A stretch of 8,445 bases of DNA from Methanobacteriota archaeon (GTDB lineage: Archaea; Thermoplasmatota; Poseidoniia; Poseidoniales; Thalassarchaeaceae): NCBI GenBank assembly GCA_002727275.1, contig PBWO01000015.1:2196-10640 (forward strand). Direction: 5' to 3'. The notes under the pieces are model-generated. The model did no database searches and had not been told where the DNA came from. It worked only from the letters and a program-made list of their open reading frames with translations. Of this stretch, positions 1 through 6,315 are shown in pieces. The translations under genes and the position numbers were made by a program. Position 1 is the first letter of the stretch, and the number at the start of each line of letters is the position of its first letter.

Positions 1-582
1 ACCTGAGCCATCGGCAACGATGTAGCTAACTAATGTCATATTGGCGATATCGCCTGCATCGCCATCGAGATCGTCTTGTGATGGGTCGAGTAGGACGTAG
101 AGAATCTCGATATCGGTAATTGCCCAGACTATGTGGGCTCTCCTATCCGAATCTACAACCAGAGATGGACTTGAAATGGCAGTGGAGTTGTTTGCTCCTA
201 CTAGTGTGTTGGAAATCAAAACAGTGTCAATTCCGTTAGTCGAAATTAGTGCATATTGCAGGATTGGTTGTGAGCCGTTCTCAATCCAAACTAAGTGGAC
301 TCTATTCATATCATCCATCACGCCTGTGATCTCTACTGGGTTGGATGTGTTTAGGTTAGACATTATTGTCTGAGTTGCTGAGTTATTGAGTGTGTTATTC
401 GCAGTTTCATGACGTGTCTCGGAGGGTTCGAGGAAAGAGACGTCGGTAGTCAATGATGGAGCGAAAAGAGATGCAACCATGATAGATGTCAATAACAGAG
501 TAAGTTGTTTCTTTCTTGGGTTTAGATTCCTATCATTCCTAATTGTGAGGGTGTATCTATCTCGGGCGTGCTCTCGAACCAT
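1..582 (-). CDS. Secreted/surface protein with beta-propeller-like repeats, N-terminal part only
   Basis: The frame is open from an ATG at 582-580 to the left edge (194 codons, no stop), and an in-frame TGA at 616-618 just upstream supports this start. The N-terminus has a basic stretch (RNLNPRKKQ, residues 18-26) and a hydrophobic core (about 27-44), which fits a Sec signal peptide or a membrane anchor. The mature part is rich in Asn, Ser and Thr and contains at least six N-glycosylation sequons (N62, N66, N78, N102, N131/N132, N181). Two similar segments, around residues 88-112 and 142-166, share a D..xR(V/A)H(L/I)VW core, as in blades of sialidase-like or YVTN-like propellers. An acidic run (DPSQDDLDGDAGD, 167-179) could bind calcium. 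It lies downstream of metK on the same strand across an 85-bp gap. The gene is visibly more AT-rich than its neighbours. The function is unknown; an adhesin, a surface-layer protein or a secreted enzyme are all possible. Confidence 0.8.
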   Translation of the reverse strand, partial: MVREHARDRYTLTIRNDRNLNPRKKQLTLLLTSIMVASLFAPSLTTDVSFLEPSETRHETANNTLNNSATQTIMSNLNTSNPVEITGVMDDMNRVHLVWIENGSQPILQYALISTNGIDTVLISNTLVGANNSTAISSPSLVVDSDRRAHIVWAITDIEILYVLLDPSQDDLDGDAGDIANMTLVSYIVADGSG

Positions 583-619
583 GCTCGGGCAGGGGTCAAC
601 CAGCGGATAGTAGGTTCAC

Positions 620-631
620 CGGACATGTCCG
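620..631. promoter_or_regulatory. Perfect 12-bp palindrome upstream of the secreted-protein gene
   Basis: CGGACATGTCCG is a perfect 12-bp palindrome in the 85-bp gap between the metK stop and the start of the secreted-protein gene, 38 bp before that start. It could be a dimeric regulator's operator. A palindrome of this length can arise by chance, and no second copy was noticed in the window. Confidence 0.25.
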
Positions 632-667
632 AAAGACGTGTGTTTCCGCGTTTGCACTGAATATTGG

Positions 668-1942
668 CTAGCCGTTCCTAAGTGCCTGAATCCGGTCCTC
701 GTGAATCCTCTCCCACGAGAAATGGCCATCCCTAGTTGGGTTGCGACCGAAGTGGCCTCCTGAGGCTGTTGCTCGGTAGATTGGTCTCTTGAGTTCGAGA
801 TCCCTAATCATCGCTGCTGGCCTCCAGTCGAATGTGCTCTGTACTCTTCTAGAGAGTTCTAGGTCAGAGATTGTACCTGTTCCGAAGGTGTTGAGCAGTA
901 ATCCAACAGGACGGGCCACCCCTATTGCATATGAGACTTGGATCTCGCAGCGATCAGCTAAACCTGCAGCGACAATGTGCTTTGCTACCCATCTAGCATA
1001 GTATGCCGCGGTGCGATCAACCTTCGACGGATCCTTGCCGCTGAAAGCCCCGCCTCCATGCATCCCTCCGCCATATGTGTCTACGATGATCTTGCGACCG
1101 GTTAGGCCAGCATCCGAGTAAGGCCCGCCGGGGTCAGGGAACGATCCAGTTCCGTTGACTATCAGTTTCGCGGGGTCGAACCCCTTGAGCCATCTATCTG
1201 GGATTGTATGCTTGACTATATGCTCCCAGACCGTGTCTCGGATATATTCTCTCTGGGCTTCATCATTGAGGGAAAATCCCCCCGCATCCTTGGCGTGCTG
1301 CACTGCGATTACGATTGTGTCGATGGCCTCAGGATAGCGCCCTCCGTCACCGTTCTCAATACGGTCACCATCCAACCTAACTGAGACTTGGCTTTTACCG
1401 TCGGGACGCATCCAAGGTATCTCGTCAGTATCCTGAATCATGTCAAGTCTGCGAGTTAGTCTCTGGGATAGGGCGGCTGCGATGGGGAAATAGCGCCCTC
1501 TTAGTTCGTCGGTGTCCTCGGTTTCGTTGCAGGCGAAACCGAACATAATACCTTGATCGCCGGCTCCCTGAGAATCTATGTCTCCATCGACACCTTGGCT
1601 GATGTACTGAGATTGAGTCGTGATGAACGTGTGAACCTCACAAAGATCAGTGGAAGTTGCGTCCATACCGATGGTGTGGTCATCGTAACCTATTGACGCG
1701 GCGGTGTCTCGAGCTACGGCCTCGTAATCAGGCGCCTCGCCGTTCAAAGTGACCTCGCCGGCAAGAACGATTGCAGCCTTACCTTCGACTCCTTTAACCA
1801 GCGTCTCTACTGCCACCCTTGCATTGGAATCGATGCTTAGACAGGCATCGAGAATCGCGTCCGATATTGCATCACAGAGTTTGTCAGGATGACCCGATGC
1901 CACGGATTCCGCTGTAATCATTGGAGGTATCGAGTCGGTCAT
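668..1942 (-). CDS. metK: S-adenosylmethionine synthetase (methionine adenosyltransferase), bacterial type
   Basis: This cytosolic enzyme makes S-adenosylmethionine from ATP and methionine, releasing phosphate and diphosphate. The 424-residue product carries the signatures of the bacterial/eukaryotic MAT family: GHPDK at 17-21, GAGDQGIMFGFA at 126-137, GGGMHGGGAFSGKDPSKVDR at 291-310, and GGHFGR at 395-400. Residues around 323-345 match the E. coli MetK segment AAGLADRCEIQVSYAIGVA almost exactly. It is longer than E. coli MetK (384 residues), with extra residues after strand 1 and near the C-terminus. The active-site loop that usually reads QSPDI.QGVD reads QSQYISQGVD here (110-119 region), so the loop aspartate is replaced by tyrosine. 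Most archaea instead use the very divergent archaeal MAT family, so a bacterial-type gene beside archaeal genes suggests ancient transfer (inference). The ATG at 1942 gives the expected N-terminus, and pcc1 diverges from it. Confidence 0.97.
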   Translation of the reverse strand: MTDSIPPMITAESVASGHPDKLCDAISDAILDACLSIDSNARVAVETLVKGVEGKAAIVLAGEVTLNGEAPDYEAVARDTAASIGYDDHTIGMDATSTDLCEVHTFITTQSQYISQGVDGDIDSQGAGDQGIMFGFACNETEDTDELRGRYFPIAAALSQRLTRRLDMIQDTDEIPWMRPDGKSQVSVRLDGDRIENGDGGRYPEAIDTIVIAVQHAKDAGGFSLNDEAQREYIRDTVWEHIVKHTIPDRWLKGFDPAKLIVNGTGSFPDPGGPYSDAGLTGRKIIVDTYGGGMHGGGAFSGKDPSKVDRTAAYYARWVAKHIVAAGLADRCEIQVSYAIGVARPVGLLLNTFGTGTISDLELSRRVQSTFDWRPAAMIRDLELKRPIYRATASGGHFGRNPTRDGHFSWERIHEDRIQALRNG

Positions 1943-1957
1943 GCTTTGGCGAGAGGG

Positions 1958-1971
1958 TTCTTATTCAAGAA
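1958..1971. promoter_or_regulatory. AT-rich interrupted palindrome in the metK/pcc1 divergent region
   Basis: TTCTT-ATTC-AAGAA is a 5-bp inverted repeat with a 4-bp spacer inside the 73-bp divergent gap. On the minus strand it reads CTTGAATAAGAA, centred about 22 bp before the metK ATG, roughly where a TATA box would sit for a leaderless or short-leader archaeal transcript. It is the most AT-rich stretch in this gap. It may be the metK core promoter or an operator, but the match to a TATA consensus is weak. Confidence 0.3.
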
Positions 1972-2015
1972 GGCGGCGACCGGAGCAGCGAAAACTGATG
2001 TGTCGATCCCGATTC

Positions 2016-2258
2016 ATGAGCGGGATTGAAGCTGAGGTCGTATGGTTCGGCAGCGAGCAGCGAGCCCGTAGTCTACTGGCGGCTATCTCGCCCGATGATC
2101 CAGACTCCTTTGAAGCCAAAATTTCAGGAGAAGGAGATTCTGCCGAACTGAAGATTACGGTTTCCGGTGAAAAGTTAGAGACTGTTCGCTCGACTGTCGA
2201 TGATTTGCTGGCCTGCCTTGCTGCAGCGGAGTCGAGTCTGGACGTTAGCGAGTCTTAG
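2016..2258 (+). CDS. pcc1: KEOPS complex Pcc1-family subunit
   Basis: This 80-residue protein resembles archaeal Pcc1/LAGE3, the small dimerising subunit of KEOPS, which makes the N6-threonylcarbamoyladenosine (t6A) modification on ANN-decoding tRNAs. The visible pattern is the family's: a beta strand (IEAEVVWFGS), a helix leading to SPDDPD (25-30), two strands around FEAKISGEGDSAELKITVSG, and a C-terminal helix beginning KLETVRSTVDDLL (53-65), matching the usual 'LRatvNsyL' segment. There is no catalytic motif, as expected for a scaffold subunit. In-frame ATGs also exist at 1941 and 1998. The ATG at 2016 is preferred because homology begins right after it and the arginine-rich extension before it looks non-family. 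The gene diverges from metK, and its last 14 bp overlap the 3' end of the convergent oxidoreductase gene. No other KEOPS gene lies in the window. The assignment rests on pattern resemblance in a short protein. Confidence 0.75.
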   Translation: MSGIEAEVVWFGSEQRARSLLAAISPDDPDSFEAKISGEGDSAELKITVSGEKLETVRSTVDDLLACLAAAESSLDVSES

Positions 2259-3270
2259 TGAGTTCCTTGGCAGCGGCCCTGCCTGTATCCACGGCAGCGT
2301 CACTCAGAAAATAGTCGGAGACAACATGGGTTCCTGCGAGCCCAATTCCAGCACTAATGTGCATGGACGCCTCTACGCGCTGTTCATGTGAGCAGGGGTG
2401 CAGCATCACCGAATCAGTCGAGCGTCTAACTGAGGTCATGTTCCTCCATCCCGAGCACCGAGAGTCGAGTAGTTCCTTAATCCGGGTAAGTGCGTCGGGC
2501 CCGTCGCCTGATAGATTGACGGCATGGAGAATAGTGCAGGAAGTAGGGTCTGCACCTTCCGGGATGCGATCAGGTGAGGTCATGTCCACCGCGATGATTC
2601 CCGATTCCTCATCAAACAGACCTGAGTGTGGCCTCATGGGCCTTCCTTCGAGGGCAACGTCCAGCGCTGCCACTCTGTGCTCGGTGCATGCTTCGAGAGG
2701 GGAAATGTCCAGTCCTGCCGTATCCAGAAGTGAAGCGCTAATGCCAGGGGGGGTGGCAAGTATGACTGCGTCGCAATTGACATTCTTACCCGAAATTCTG
2801 ACTGAGGATATGTTGCCAGAGTCCAATATTAGTGATTCTGCGGTATTGCCGGTATCGAAAGTCACGCCGACCTGATTAGCAGCGGCAATCATCCTACCCA
2901 CTAGGCTAGACCATCCTCCGCGTGGTATCACAAATTGTGGGTTTTTGACGTTCAATTTTTTGTTTGACATTGTGGTCAGGGTTTCCAGCGCGCGCCTCAT
3001 GTCGCATCCAATCGGATTGAAATTTCGTTCATCCCATCTCTGACCCAGAACTCTGGGTGCCCGAAGTTTCCTGAGCAGTTGATTCATCGCGCCCTTGCGT
3101 CGAAGTAGGTGTAAGCCCGGGTCAAGCAGCCAACTTGATTTCTCTCTCATCCTGACGCGGCCGCCTAGGGTGTTTCGCTGCTCTACCAGCATCACTTCGT
3201 GGCCGTCGGCTGCCAATTGGACTGACGCGGCCAGACCTGCGACTCCGCCCCCGACGACAATGCTACGCAT
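2245..3270 (-). CDS. FAD-dependent oxidoreductase, amine oxidase/phytoene desaturase-like
   Basis: The 341-residue product starts directly with a dinucleotide-binding Rossmann fold: VVGGGVAGL at 5-13, followed by an acidic residue at the end of strand 2 (LVEQ, 28-31) and the second FAD motif LGGRVR at 35-40. Residues 166-175 (CDAVILATPP) match the conserved ATP/ATG motif of this flavoprotein group. The C-terminal segment GIGLAGTHVVSDYFLSDAAV (308-327), followed by a GRAAA helix, matches the closing FAD-binding motif of amine oxidase, protoporphyrinogen oxidase and phytoene desaturase relatives. The protein is shorter than typical phytoene desaturases (about 490 residues) and has no obvious membrane segment. 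The substrate cannot be read from the sequence; isoprenoid, carotenoid or amine substrates are all possible. The gene is convergent with pcc1 (14-bp overlap) and divergent from nadC. Confidence 0.85.
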   Translation of the reverse strand: MRSIVVGGGVAGLAASVQLAADGHEVMLVEQRNTLGGRVRMREKSSWLLDPGLHLLRRKGAMNQLLRKLRAPRVLGQRWDERNFNPIGCDMRRALETLTTMSNKKLNVKNPQFVIPRGGWSSLVGRMIAAANQVGVTFDTGNTAESLILDSGNISSVRISGKNVNCDAVILATPPGISASLLDTAGLDISPLEACTEHRVAALDVALEGRPMRPHSGLFDEESGIIAVDMTSPDRIPEGADPTSCTILHAVNLSGDGPDALTRIKELLDSRCSGWRNMTSVRRSTDSVMLHPCSHEQRVEASMHISAGIGLAGTHVVSDYFLSDAAVDTGRAAAKELTKTR

Positions 3271-3295
3271 CGAATTCGCGAAGAGGTGTGGTCAA

Positions 3296-4252
3296 ATGAC
3301 GTTTCGGACCCTTGAAGGAGGGGTTTCGACACGTAGTGGTGTGAGCGAGTTGCCGCATGACCGTTCCTCAATGCTTTGGTCCGAGGCTGGGCCTTCGGCT
3401 ATGCTCACCGAATCCATGGATAGATGGGTCGGCTCTATGCTGGCCGATGAGCATGGTGGAGGAGGAGGACCTGATACACTAGTCGAGGCAGAATTGATAG
3501 TAAAATCATCTGGAATATTGTGTGGTAATTCTGCAGCAGACCGGTTACTTGAATTGCATTTCCCTGTTTGTTCTATTGAGTGGTTTCTCGAAGAAGGTGG
3601 AGAGGTGTCTCCGGGTGTTTGTGTAGCAGTAGTTCGGGGCCCCGCTAGCAGCCTGCTGCGGCTTGAGAGGATACTTCTCAATCTCATCGGTAGATTGTCA
3701 GGGATAGCGACAAATACCTCGCAATGGTGTTTGGCAGCGGGCTCTTTGGAGGTAGCTGCCACTCGCAAGTCGGCTTGGGGGCTTCTCGACAAATGGGCCA
3801 TTCACATTGGTGGAGGCCTTACCCATAGACTAGATCGTGGCGATGCCTTGATGCTCAAAGAGAATGACATCGCTGCAATGTCTGAAGATAGCGAGTGTTC
3901 TCCTGATGCTATCTCCAGGATAGTCTCTGGTCTGTCCCCGGAGTGTGATTCATTCACCACCGTTGAAGTCAGGAGTGGCGAAGAGGCTATGGCTGCGGCT
4001 AAAGCATGGGGCCGAAGAGGAGGTAGACTGGTTCTTATGCTCGATAACATGGGTCCGTCTGAGGCTGGAGAAGTGGTTAGCTCACTGGTCAACGAGGGCC
4101 TGAGAGAGAACTGTGTCTTGGAAGGCTCTGGCGGAGTTACAATTGAATCTCTGTCTAAATGGGCAGAAAGTGGAATCGATGTGGTGTCATCCAGTCGTCT
4201 GAATCTTGGTGTTTCTCCGCTCGATTTATCGATGCTGGTCAGGGGGCGTTAG
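3296..4252 (+). CDS. nadC: Nicotinate-nucleotide diphosphorylase (quinolinate phosphoribosyltransferase)
   Basis: NadC converts quinolinate and PRPP to nicotinate mononucleotide, CO2 and diphosphate in de novo NAD synthesis. Counting from the ATG at 3296 (318 residues), the family motifs appear in order: ERILLNLIGRLSGIAT (124-139), TRK (156-158), GGGLTHR (172-178), LMLKEND (185-191, usually KDNH), LVLMLDNM (245-252), and LEGSGGVTIESL (275-286), then a C-terminal DVVSSSRLNLGVSPLDLS. The first conserved helix begins only near residue 41. Starting at the ATG at 3416 would give 278 residues, the usual family length, and a 145-bp rather than 25-bp gap to the divergent oxidoreductase gene, so 3416 may be the true start. 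A GGA-repeat tract (3458-3469) encodes most of a five-glycine run where family members usually have a GDxT motif. The phosphopantothenate synthetase gene follows after 1 bp. Confidence 0.93.
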   Translation: MTFRTLEGGVSTRSGVSELPHDRSSMLWSEAGPSAMLTESMDRWVGSMLADEHGGGGGPDTLVEAELIVKSSGILCGNSAADRLLELHFPVCSIEWFLEEGGEVSPGVCVAVVRGPASSLLRLERILLNLIGRLSGIATNTSQWCLAAGSLEVAATRKSAWGLLDKWAIHIGGGLTHRLDRGDALMLKENDIAAMSEDSECSPDAISRIVSGLSPECDSFTTVEVRSGEEAMAAAKAWGRRGGRLVLMLDNMGPSEAGEVVSSLVNEGLRENCVLEGSGGVTIESLSKWAESGIDVVSSSRLNLGVSPLDLSMLVRGR

Positions 4253-4256
4253 ATTG
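4241..4256 (+). promoter_or_regulatory. Shine-Dalgarno-like AGGGGG and TTG start coupling nadC to the ligase gene
   Basis: AGGGGG (4241-4246) lies inside the nadC 3' end, followed 7 bp later by TTG at 4254-4256, with the nadC TAG at 4250-4252 between them. This arrangement suits termination-reinitiation or direct ribosome entry, and it decides the start choice for the ligase. Purine-rich stretches are not rare here, so the support is moderate. Confidence 0.45.
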
Positions 4257-5033
4257 GGCGATATTCCAGACAGTCATCCTCGAAAGGCGTCTCTGATTGC
4301 TAGACAGGCCCTGGCTGATGCAGCCTCCGAAGGACTGTTGGCAGAATCTGCGATGATTGCACACGGGAGAGGAGAGGCATTCGACTATCTGCTTGGGGAG
4401 GAGACATCTGAATCAGCGCGACTGGCGATTAGAGAGATGGCTGCTAGACTCATGACCGCCAATAATCCTGTCATCTCGGTCAACGGAAACACGGTCGTAC
4501 TGGCCGGCCCTGACCTGATTCGGGTCGCTGCAGTCATTGGCTGCCCTATCGAAGTCAATCTGTACTATCGAACTCCAGAAAGAGTTGAGGGTTTACTGAA
4601 AAGGCTCAAACAGCAAGCCGAGGAAGTTGCGCGCGGCCCTGCGCCAGATGGTTGGGGGGGAGACTGGTCGGAGGCGGTATCCTCAGTCGCATTGCTGGGA
4701 AGCTCTCCAGATGATACGATTTCAGGCCTAGATGGGCCCAGATCAGTGTGCTGCCGTGAAGGGATAGGTAGGGCCGATACAGTATTGGTTCCTCTTGAGG
4801 ATGGGGATCGGTGTGAGGCTCTCATTAAGCTGGGGAAAGAGGTTCTGGTTGTCGACTTAAATCCACTATCTCGGACTGCCATGACTGCAACTGTAACAGT
4901 AGTGGATGAAGTTGCAAGGGTGGCATCGATTCTATTGATTGAAGTTGTCAAAGGTGATGCTAAACCGACTGATTGGGACAATAGAGCAGTTCTCAACGAT
5001 TCTTTGGCCGTAATGGCTCGGACCTCAGTGTAA
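4254..5033 (+). CDS. 4-phosphopantoate--beta-alanine ligase (archaeal phosphopantothenate synthetase)
   Basis: This ATP-dependent ligase joins 4-phosphopantoate and beta-alanine to make 4'-phosphopantothenate. It is the archaeal replacement for the bacterial PanC step, working with pantoate kinase in CoA synthesis. Characteristic blocks are IPDSHPRKASL (4-14), IAHGRGEAFDYLLGE (35-49), NPVISVNGNT (71-80), IEVNLYYRTPERVE (99-112), REGIGRADTVLVPLEDGDR (168-186) and VVDLNPLSRTAMTATVTVVDE (199-219), all strongly matching the family. A low-complexity insert (about 122-145, with GPAPDGWGGDW) lies before the LLGSSPDD block. The TTG at 4254 is chosen as the start. It places the conserved IPDSHPR block at the N-terminus, begins 1 bp after the nadC stop and has a purine-rich AGGGGG 7 bp upstream. 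The upstream ATG at 4206 would add 16 residues unlike the family. The gene is probably co-transcribed and translationally coupled with nadC. The 259-residue length is typical. Confidence 0.93.
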   Translation: MGDIPDSHPRKASLIARQALADAASEGLLAESAMIAHGRGEAFDYLLGEETSESARLAIREMAARLMTANNPVISVNGNTVVLAGPDLIRVAAVIGCPIEVNLYYRTPERVEGLLKRLKQQAEEVARGPAPDGWGGDWSEAVSSVALLGSSPDDTISGLDGPRSVCCREGIGRADTVLVPLEDGDRCEALIKLGKEVLVVDLNPLSRTAMTATVTVVDEVARVASILLIEVVKGDAKPTDWDNRAVLNDSLAVMARTSV

Positions 5034-6218
5034 TCAGGAGTAGTGCTCTTTCAAAAGAGCCTCGAAGCGCTCTGAGATTGCTGTGCCGACCTCAGTCGTG
5101 CTAGCATCTCCTCCCAAATCGTAGGTAGTTGGACCCCCCTCAGAAAGATGCGTTGCCAAGGCGGATTCGAGAATCTCGCCGCAGATTGTGGCGTCCTCAT
5201 CGTCGTGTCGCACCCCTAGGTTTTCCAGCATCAATTGGACAGAAGAGATTGCAGCAATTGGGTTTACTTTGTCTAGGCCGGCGTACTTCGGGGCCGAACC
5301 ATGAACGGGTTCGAACAGCATGTGGTTATCGCCGATATTGGCGCTGGCCGCCATACCTAAACCTCCTTGCAAAACTGAGGCGAGGTCGGTTGCAATATCC
5401 CCGAACATGTTGGGCAGCACTACCACATCGAAATCTTCTGGATCCCTGACTAGCCACATAGTGAAAGCATCGATGAACGCATGGTTTGCATTGGTTTCTG
5501 GGTACTCCTCAGAGATTTCATCAAAGATTTGTCTGAACAACCTACATCCGCGCAATACGTTGCTCTTGTCAACGCAGGTCATGTTCTGCCGGGTTCCTGA
5601 TTTCCTCTCTCTACGGGAAGCGAGTTCGAAACCAAACCTGATTACTCTCTCAGAACCGTTGCGGGAAATCGGCCTTGGATCCCAAGCGACTTCGCCCTCA
5701 AGACCAGGGAATTCTTCGATAGTTATTGGCTCGTCCTTAGCGCCAACTGCCGCTTGCGCCGAACGTCTCAGTAGGCTGTGGTATAGGCCCTCGGTGTTCT
5801 CTCTAATTAGTACCATATCAACCAAATCAGACTCCCATATATCGGAGAAGATTCCGTGCACCTTGTGTTGAACACCGTGGTAGAGTTTGACTGGTCTGAC
5901 ATTGGCATAGAGATCGAGTCCGGATCTGAGTCCAAGAATACATTGTGCACCGGCATTATCTCCGTTAGGCAGTTTCGCATCGGGCCACCCTATCGCTCCT
6001 AGAAGAATTGCATCGGAGTTATCTCTGCATTGCTCAAACGAGCCCTCTGGCCACTCCATGCCGGTCTCGAGATAGTATTGCCCGCCGCACGGGATCTCGG
6101 TCACATCGAAAGATAGTGGGCTATTTGCCTCTAGGGTCTCAACTATGCGCATCGCCTCTGCGATTACTTCTCGCCCCGTGCCATCGCCGGGGAGGACGGT
6201 CAGACGGTATCGGCTCAC
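5034..6218 (-). CDS. NAD(P)-dependent beta-decarboxylating dehydrogenase, isopropylmalate/isocitrate dehydrogenase family
   Basis: The family oxidises and decarboxylates (2R,3S)-3-alkylmalates: 3-isopropylmalate (leucine), isocitrate, homoisocitrate or tartrate. The catalytic framework is complete in this 394-residue protein: LPGDGTG (9-15), R98 and R108 in LGLRSGLDLYANVRPV, R139 and Y146 in LIRENTEGLY, K218 in VDKSNVL, D250, and D274/D278 in NMFGDIATDLAS. The nucleotide-binding loop reads FEPVHGSAPKYAG (302-314). Spacings between R98-R108, R139-Y146, K218-D250 and D274-D278 equal those known from Thermus LeuB. About 26 extra residues lie between Y146 and K218. The RENTEG motif, rather than the RELTGG of bacterial LeuB, is shared by archaeal LeuB, homoisocitrate, tartrate and isocitrate enzymes, so the substrate is not fixed. 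No leuA, leuC or leuD is visible. The start is a GTG at 6218, since an in-frame stop at 6237-6239 leaves no ATG upstream. Its stop codon abuts that of the convergent ligase gene. Confidence 0.92.
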   Translation of the reverse strand: MSRYRLTVLPGDGTGREVIAEAMRIVETLEANSPLSFDVTEIPCGGQYYLETGMEWPEGSFEQCRDNSDAILLGAIGWPDAKLPNGDNAGAQCILGLRSGLDLYANVRPVKLYHGVQHKVHGIFSDIWESDLVDMVLIRENTEGLYHSLLRRSAQAAVGAKDEPITIEEFPGLEGEVAWDPRPISRNGSERVIRFGFELASRRERKSGTRQNMTCVDKSNVLRGCRLFRQIFDEISEEYPETNANHAFIDAFTMWLVRDPEDFDVVVLPNMFGDIATDLASVLQGGLGMAASANIGDNHMLFEPVHGSAPKYAGLDKVNPIAAISSVQLMLENLGVRHDDEDATICGEILESALATHLSEGGPTTYDLGGDASTTEVGTAISERFEALLKEHYS

Positions 6219-6280
6219 GGTCCCGGCACCTGCTTTTCATTCATCAATCCAACCCTCGGATTCTCTGCTGGTTCTAGGCG

Positions 6281-6313
6281 ATACTTGATAGACGGTCAAT
6301 ACGAACCGGTATT
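6281..6313 (+). promoter_or_regulatory. Possible core promoter with small inverted repeat before the coiled-coil protein gene
   Basis: ATACTTGATA (6281-6290) is an AT-rich element about 26-35 bp before the ATG at 6316, a suitable distance for a TATA box of a leaderless archaeal transcript. An inverted repeat, AATAC (6298-6302) and GTATT (6309-6313), separated by 6 bp, lies directly before the start codon and could be an operator. The gap of 97 bp also holds the divergent promoter of the dehydrogenase gene. Consensus match is weak. Confidence 0.3.
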
Positions 6314-6315
6314 AC

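Noticed and set aside
131..373. Plus-strand 80-codon open frame
   Set aside because: It lies opposite the well-supported secreted-protein gene on the minus strand, which has a signal peptide and repeats. Its translation shows no recognisable motif.
1941..2015. Extending Pcc1 to the ATG at 1941 or 1998
   Set aside because: The extension is a basic, non-family sequence occupying the metK promoter region; Pcc1 similarity starts right after the ATG at 2016.
2357..2875. Plus-strand 172-codon open frame inside the oxidoreductase gene
   Set aside because: It is antisense to a clear FAD-binding protein, and its Ser/Pro-rich composition is typical of an antisense reading of a coding region.
3095..3295. 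Extending NadC upstream to the ATG at 3095 or 3260
   Set aside because: This would overlap the coding start of the divergent oxidoreductase by up to 176 bp, and the added residues resemble no NadC sequence.
3458..3469. Phase-variable repeat (GGA x4) in nadC
   Set aside because: The unit is three bases and only four copies long, so slippage would change glycine number without shifting the frame. It is treated only as a local composition oddity.
3292..4092. Two minus-strand open frames (169 and 96 codons) across nadC
   Set aside because: Both are antisense to NadC motifs and are Ser/Pro-rich low-complexity translations without family features.
5129..5871. Plus-strand open frames across the dehydrogenase gene
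   Set aside because: They are antisense to a gene with a complete set of catalytic residues and have no support of their own.
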